NCBI GenBank assembly: GCA_011799875.1
Contig: CM022303.1
Location: 297,984,362 to 298,048,361 of the forward strand
Direction of reading: 5' to 3'
Length of the DNA stretch: 64,000 bases
DNA from: Thinopyrum elongatum
Lineage: Eukaryota > Streptophyta > Magnoliopsida > Poales > Poaceae
Shown here: in pieces, positions 59,964 through 64,000 of the stretch
Layout: the number at the start of each line of letters is the position of its first letter
Numbering within the stretch: the stretch's first letter is position 1
The notes under the pieces: generated by a model
What the model saw: only the letters and a program-made list of their open reading frames with translations
Databases searched by the model: none
What the model was told of the DNA's origin: nothing
Program-made: the position numbers and the translations under genes

Positions 59964-61386
59964 AGAAGGCCCCCGGCAGTGTGCCAGGACTGGGGGTAAT
60001 GGTCGAAGAGAAGGTGCCCCTTCAGACCATGAGCCCCCCTCCCCAATTTGGCCTCTCGGCCGCGGCCCTGCAGCCATCTTCGAGTAGTCTAGCGCTGGTC
60101 CTTGTCCAACCTAGTCTTGGAGCCCCCGGCTCATCCACGACAGTGAGTGCAGATCTTGACGAGGAGATCCAACGCATCATGGCACCGCTATCCCAGCAAG
60201 CCGAAGAGGCCGAAGACTCGGACAACGCAGTCCTGGACCTATCCTTTCTGGAGTCCGTGGCAGTCAGCATCAAGGAGATGCAAAACAGGTATAACCAGAA
60301 GGGGCAGGCACTCAAGGAGCAACGCAACTCTGCCAACCTCATGGATCAGAAGCTGAGGGACAAGGGCAATGAACTGCGCGAGTGGCACCACAAGCAGTTC
60401 CAAATCCTTCAGCGACAACAAGAGGTGATCACTATGGCCAAGGAGGACGTCGCCGCCCGGGAAGCTCGTTTGGCGGAGCGTGCAGCGCTTCTGAACGCCA
60501 AAGAGAAGGAAATCTCTTCCCGGGAAGAGAACCTCAAGACCATCCTCCGCAACAAGGACGAGGAGCTGGAGGTCCTTGTCTAGCAGCGTACCAAGGATCT
60601 GGAGGACAAGCACAAGGCGGCCCTCGACGTGCTCACCCATGATTCTGCTGCTCAGCTGAAAAAGATTGTTGGTGACCTTGCCGCCGCATCCACTGACAAA
60701 GCTGATCTCGACCAACAGGTGGCCAAACTGACAAAGGAGCTTGCCAAGAGTGCCAAGGAGACTGCGACCCTCAAGGAGGAAGCGCGAAGGGCAGAAATCC
60801 TTTTGAAGGAGGCGCAATCGTAGCTTTCATCCATGAGCCAGGATCTTACCACTACCAACAGCTCCATCACTGATATGAAGGCACGACTTGGTACTCTGGA
60901 AAGCAAAATTGAGTCTGCCGACGCCCGTGAGAGGCAGTTGACGAAGGACCTGGACAATGCAAGACTCCACTAAAAAATGCAGAGGAAAAGCTGGCAAACC
61001 AAGTTGGGCAGCGCGACCTCTGGATCAAGAATCTGGTGGATATCGCCGAGCGCCTCTCTGCGCAAATCGCAACAATGAAGATGAAGAGCTGGGCTTTCTC
61101 TGTGGGCCAACATGAGGTTCCCAGTGTCAAGTTGTTGATCTTCTTCGAGGGGTTAATCGAAGGGTTGAAGACGTATGAGGACGAGAGGGACGCATGCTTC
61201 GTCCATGAGTCCCGAAAGCTCGCCCGCGACGCTCTCTTCATGGTCTTGAGCAATCTCGCCTTCCGCCATCCGGACCTTGACCTCGCCGATGGCTTCAGGA
61301 GGCTGCCGGCGGGTGCCGATGTTTCTGCTGCTGAGGAGAAAGCTGCCCCCTTCGCTGACAAGGTTCTTTCTGTCCCCAGGGTGTGA
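59964..61386 (+). pseudogene. Antisense Transposase_28/coiled-coil gene, 3' exons
   Basis: Continues the gene cut at 51358: with one AGAAG copy removed the frame reads APEKAPGSVPG. The exon from 59969 encodes a Pro/Ser-rich stretch and then a long coiled coil (LLNAKEKEISSREENLKTIL and neighbours, about 60150-60820). TAG stops at 60581-60583 and 60821-60823 and a frameshift near 60965 interrupt it. The C-terminal module (61036-61386) reads AERLSAQIATMKMKSWAFSV, then VPSVKLLIFFEGLIEGLKTY and a final PFADKVLSVPRV. Confidence 0.8.
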
Positions 61387-62688
61387 GAAGACCGCCAGGC
61401 ACAGCCGTGAACCATTCTTGTTGCTGTGGTGCCCTGTAACAAAAACATAATGCATGTCTCGTGTTTAGGCCTCGTACTATATTTGCTTTTGCATTCGTTG
61501 AACTGGTATTTAATTAAGCTTAAGCGCATGTTATCCCTCTTGCGTTTTACCCATGGATGCTCGTATGGTTGGCTTCTTTTTGTGCGTTTTGGCTGCCCGC
61601 CAGTAGCATGCTGTCGCGATTGCTGTGAGGAGCGGGTCCTTAGCATTCAGCTGGCGAGGACATGCCCCGACAGGTTTTTCCTTAGGAGTCTTTGACGCAG
61701 CCGCCCACTTGTTGAGCAGGCTCGAAACAAAGCAGGGGCACAGACAAATCCGGCAAGGTGCCATCACACGAGAGATTTAACCATACAAAGAAAACTTGGG
61801 TGTCCAAGGGATAAGCAAATGCAAAACTCTGGAGGGAGAGTTGGTGAGCATGTTGACTTAGCTTTTTTTATGTTCATGCTTCCCTCCTTCCGTCGCCACG
61901 GCTGTCTATCACGTCCGCATACTTTGAGAGGACAACATTCCCGTACTTGCCTCAAGTCTGCTGAATCAACATGAAAAACGCGTGCAAGAGGGAACCTTGG
62001 CAGTTCATTAGTTGCATGTCCGCCCCCGGCAAGGACCGGAGGGAGATAATCGAACGCTTGCAGGCGACAATGCATAGTGAAAAAGGAAGGGTCGACTCCT
62101 CTCTCCTCTCCCTTTTGCTGTTGATGATACCACGGCTGTAGGCATATGGTCACGCTGGCATGGACAGCCCTGCTAGAGCGCGCTTGCCGGGGCGTCAATC
62201 AACGGATTTTGCACCAGCGCTTCACTCGGGATTTTCCCTCAGCGGCGTAAATGTTGGACCGAGTTCCACATGGGTTTATCGACCTTGAAGATGTGACCCC
62301 ATGAGCAGCTTCGGTCAACGAGTGGAAGTGGAGGTGGAGGAGGCCACATACCATGCTTTCCGCTTGCCTTAGTGATTTTCTCAGTCACCGGGCATGCTTG
62401 GTGGGAACCCGCCAGGAGGACAGCGTCGCCGCGTGTCTCGTCCTTCTCCTTGGGATAGGGGCAGTGCAGTGGTCACGCCACCTGAGCGGCTCGGGACCGT
62501 TGCACCGCCCCCACCACCTATTTCCGCCGCCGCCGTGGTTGCGGCGGGTGCGGGCGATAGGGCTCGGGCAAGGCGGACCGAGGGAGCAGCATTGCCTCTC
62601 TCCTCGGGGGCCGCTGATGATGCGAGCATCGATGCTAATGCCGGTGTAGCTTGATGCGCTGTTCACGACTTCGGGTTCGCACAAGTGC
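61387..62688. other. Interior of the gag/pol-less element where gag would be expected
   Basis: About 1.3 kb between the end of the antisense gene and the primer site. Short GC-rich frames at 62353-62684 on both strands match nothing I know. No gag domain is visible. Confidence 0.6.
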
Positions 62689-62689
62689 T

Positions 62690-62708
62690 CCCCCTACCTG
62701 GCGCGCCA
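62690..62708 (-). promoter_or_regulatory. Primer-binding site of the gag/pol-less element
   Basis: On the minus strand TGGCGCGCCAGGTAGGGGG lies a few bases inside the right LTR. This is a Gypsy-type tRNA primer site and fixes the orientation as minus. Confidence 0.75.
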
Positions 62709-62712
62709 AAGA

Positions 62713-63652
62713 TGTCGTGGTAGAACATAGCCACCTATGAGGCCATCGGCCCCTTTGTGGTTCGGCAGGGGGGAGGACGCGTTGCACAAAGAGCGGAGGC
62801 CGTGGGACAGCACAGCGGTGGTGACACTGGTGATTTTTACCCAGGTTTGGGCCACTGAGAAGCGTAAAACCCTACTCCTACTTTGGTGGATTGATGGGGA
62901 GACCGTGAAGAACGCGCGGCGCTCGAGCCCGGCAAGGTCGCCTCGGGGAGAACAGCTACGCGCGTATGAGTACACGAGGGTCTGAATCCTTTCTAAGGTT
63001 GCCACGGTCCTCCTTTTATAGGCTAAGGGGTTACCACAATGGCAAAATGGTCATTATCCAGCGATTAGATAGCTAATAGTGCTATCATACCTAACTCTGG
63101 CAGTTAGGACAAAACGCATTCAATGTATTGCCATGTGTCGCGCTGTGGATGCGGCCCGACAGGCCTGCCGCGCTGCTCTAGTCATCTTCCATCTGTCTGC
63201 TTGACACGCCTCTGGACGGGTGTCATATAGAGGTGATCTTCCTCCTAAATGGCTGCCACGTGCCAAATGACAGCCACTTAGTTATCTGGGGGCTCGACAC
63301 CGCACCGATGGGTGACTTGCATTGCGATGCGGTGGAGCGGTGGAGTGGTGGAGCCTTGGCAGGGATGTAGGCCGCCAGTGGCCCCGGCAATCCTTGTCAG
63401 GGAAGTCTTGGGACTTGTCTTCGGGGTGTCCTCGACCTGACCAGGCTCGCCTGCCCAGCAAGGGAGAGTTTTCCTTAGTGATATCTTGCTGTCTTGGCTT
63501 GTCTTGGTCTTCTTGATCCGCCCTTTGATTTCTCAAAGAGCTCTCTCTCTCTGGCTTGGTTCTGTCTTGAATGCTTGGTGTTGCCGGGTCGGAGGCCTAC
63601 TGTCCATGCACAAGTCAGTGGAAACATACACCCCTGTTTGTGTACCCTGACA
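62713..63652 (-). repeat. 5' LTR of the gag/pol-less element (940 bp)
   Basis: TGTCGTGGTAGAAC...TGTACCCTGACA on the plus strand, with a minus-strand TATA box (CTATAAAAGG) at 63012-63021. Followed by the duplication CTTTC. Confidence 0.9.
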
Positions 63653-63657
63653 CTTTC

Positions 63658-64000
63658 TTCTCTGGCGCCTTGTACGGCGCCTCGACCAGCAGCTCCCCCC
63701 AGTTGAGCTGATTGAGGCTCTTCGGGCAGCGGGGCCAGGCTGCTGATCTTCTCGGCCTTCTCGAGCCAGCCCTGTCAATGCAACAAAAAGGGACTTAGAC
63801 CGAACTCTGGACAGTATGAGCGCCCGAATACACGCCTGGCAAAATATTAATTACCTTCCTTGGAGGATTTGTGCCGTCGAGATCGATGTCTTCTTTCTCG
63901 GCCAGCCACTCCTTCTGGGGCTTGAACAATAGACTCCACACCTTGTCGTAGGTGGTGCCGAAGAGGTGTTGCATGGTGGCCGGGTCTTCGGGCTTGTGAG
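63658..64000 (-). pseudogene. Antisense ORF of the Fatima-like element, upstream exons
   Basis: On the minus strand from 64000 an open exon reads HKPEDPATMQHLFGTTYDKV, then WSLLFKPQKEWLAEKEDIDL, up to PPRK at about 63857. A GT-AG intron follows (about 63857-63776, CCAAGGAAG|GTAATTAAT... TTGACAG). The next exon (GWLEKAEKISSLAPLPEEPQ) reaches the border of the nested element at 63658. It joins the Lys-rich linker exon at 47508. The Transposase_28 part would lie beyond 64000. Confidence 0.75.

Larger units (their letters stand above)
47514..63652 (-). mobile_element. Gag/pol-less Gypsy-type LTR element carrying only an antisense ORF (contains Angela-like element)
   Basis: LTRs at 47514-48440 and 62713-63652, both starting TGTCGTGGTAGAAC on the plus strand. 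CTTTC flanks both ends (47509-47513, 63653-63657). Orientation is minus: a primer-binding site (TGGCGCGCCAGGTAGGGGG on the minus strand, about 62690-62708) adjoins the right LTR. A purine tract adjoins the left LTR, and LTR TATA boxes read CTATAAAAGG on the minus strand. Without the nested Copia element the interior is about 5.7 kb. It holds one long plus-strand gene, antisense to the element, of the Transposase_28/coiled-coil kind. No gag, protease, RT or integrase is found. Confidence 0.88.
39979..64000 (+). mobile_element. Fatima-like Gypsy element (5' part in window), with nested elements
   Basis: Starts with a 475-bp LTR (TGAGGGAGTCC...ATACCGACA), then a primer site, gag and protease on the plus strand. 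An antisense ORF on the minus strand (45406-47508) resumes beyond a nested element at 63658-64000. RT, RNase H and integrase are absent between 44046 and 45405, so this copy is non-autonomous. The 3' LTR must lie beyond 64000. Family by memory of the LTR start; tentative. Confidence 0.8.

Overview
This is a plant nuclear window from a large, repeat-rich grass genome. Its repeats are those of the Triticeae (wheat, Aegilops or barley type): a Copia element with Angela/WIS/BARE-1 termini, Gypsy elements with Fatima-like and Sabrina-like LTRs, Stowaway and fold-back MITEs, and LINE debris. Only two host genes look intact. One is a three-exon gene for a type II membrane glycosyltransferase-like protein (2591-4629, +). 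The other is a seven-exon gene for cytosolic ribosomal protein L17 (uL22 family; 14104-16314, -) with a typical ribosomal-protein promoter. Family names of transposons are from memory of their termini and are tentative; termini, target-site duplications (TSDs) and orientation were read directly.

Left third (1-19266): the two genes are separated by a decayed PIF/Harbinger-type DNA transposon (4899-11989, TSD TTA). It carries only a broken Myb/SANT-like ORF1 on the minus strand and no transposase. A 5'-truncated LINE (about 4912-6182) and a 4.03-kb solo LTR (7454-11481, TSD CTCGC) have inserted into it. Two related fold-back elements (1597-1930, 12013-12408), a GC-rich repeat block (12518-13640) and a Stowaway MITE (13717-13797) surround the genes. 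Upstream of RPL17 lie LINE RNase H fragments on both strands, one split by a MITE with long terminal inverted repeats.

Right two thirds (19267-64000): a nest of five LTR retrotransposons. An old minus-strand LTR element (LTR from 19267; second LTR from 39765) took two hits. Its first LTR received a complete Tat-lineage Gypsy element (20422-38654, TSD GGTGG), whose integrase was then hit by a Sabrina-like deletion derivative (26786-31430, TSD CATCA). Its second LTR received a Fatima-like Gypsy element (39979 to beyond the window end). Inside the Fatima-like element's antisense ORF sits a minus-strand element with no gag or pol (47514-63652, TSD CTTTC), and inside that a nearly complete but decayed Angela-like Copia element (51359-59963, TSD AGAAG).

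The most notable theme is that three different Gypsy elements each carry a spliced ORF on the strand opposite to their own transcription, beside the 3' LTR. The protein has an N-terminal domain of the 'putative gypsy type transposon' (Transposase_28) kind, an acidic linker and long coiled coils. One element has kept only this antisense gene. Antisense extra ORFs are known in the Tat lineage (Grande in maize is the classic case), but their function is not, so this is the best lead in the window. Nearly every transposon ORF is broken; many stops look like CGA-to-TGA changes, as expected from decay of methylated CpG sites.
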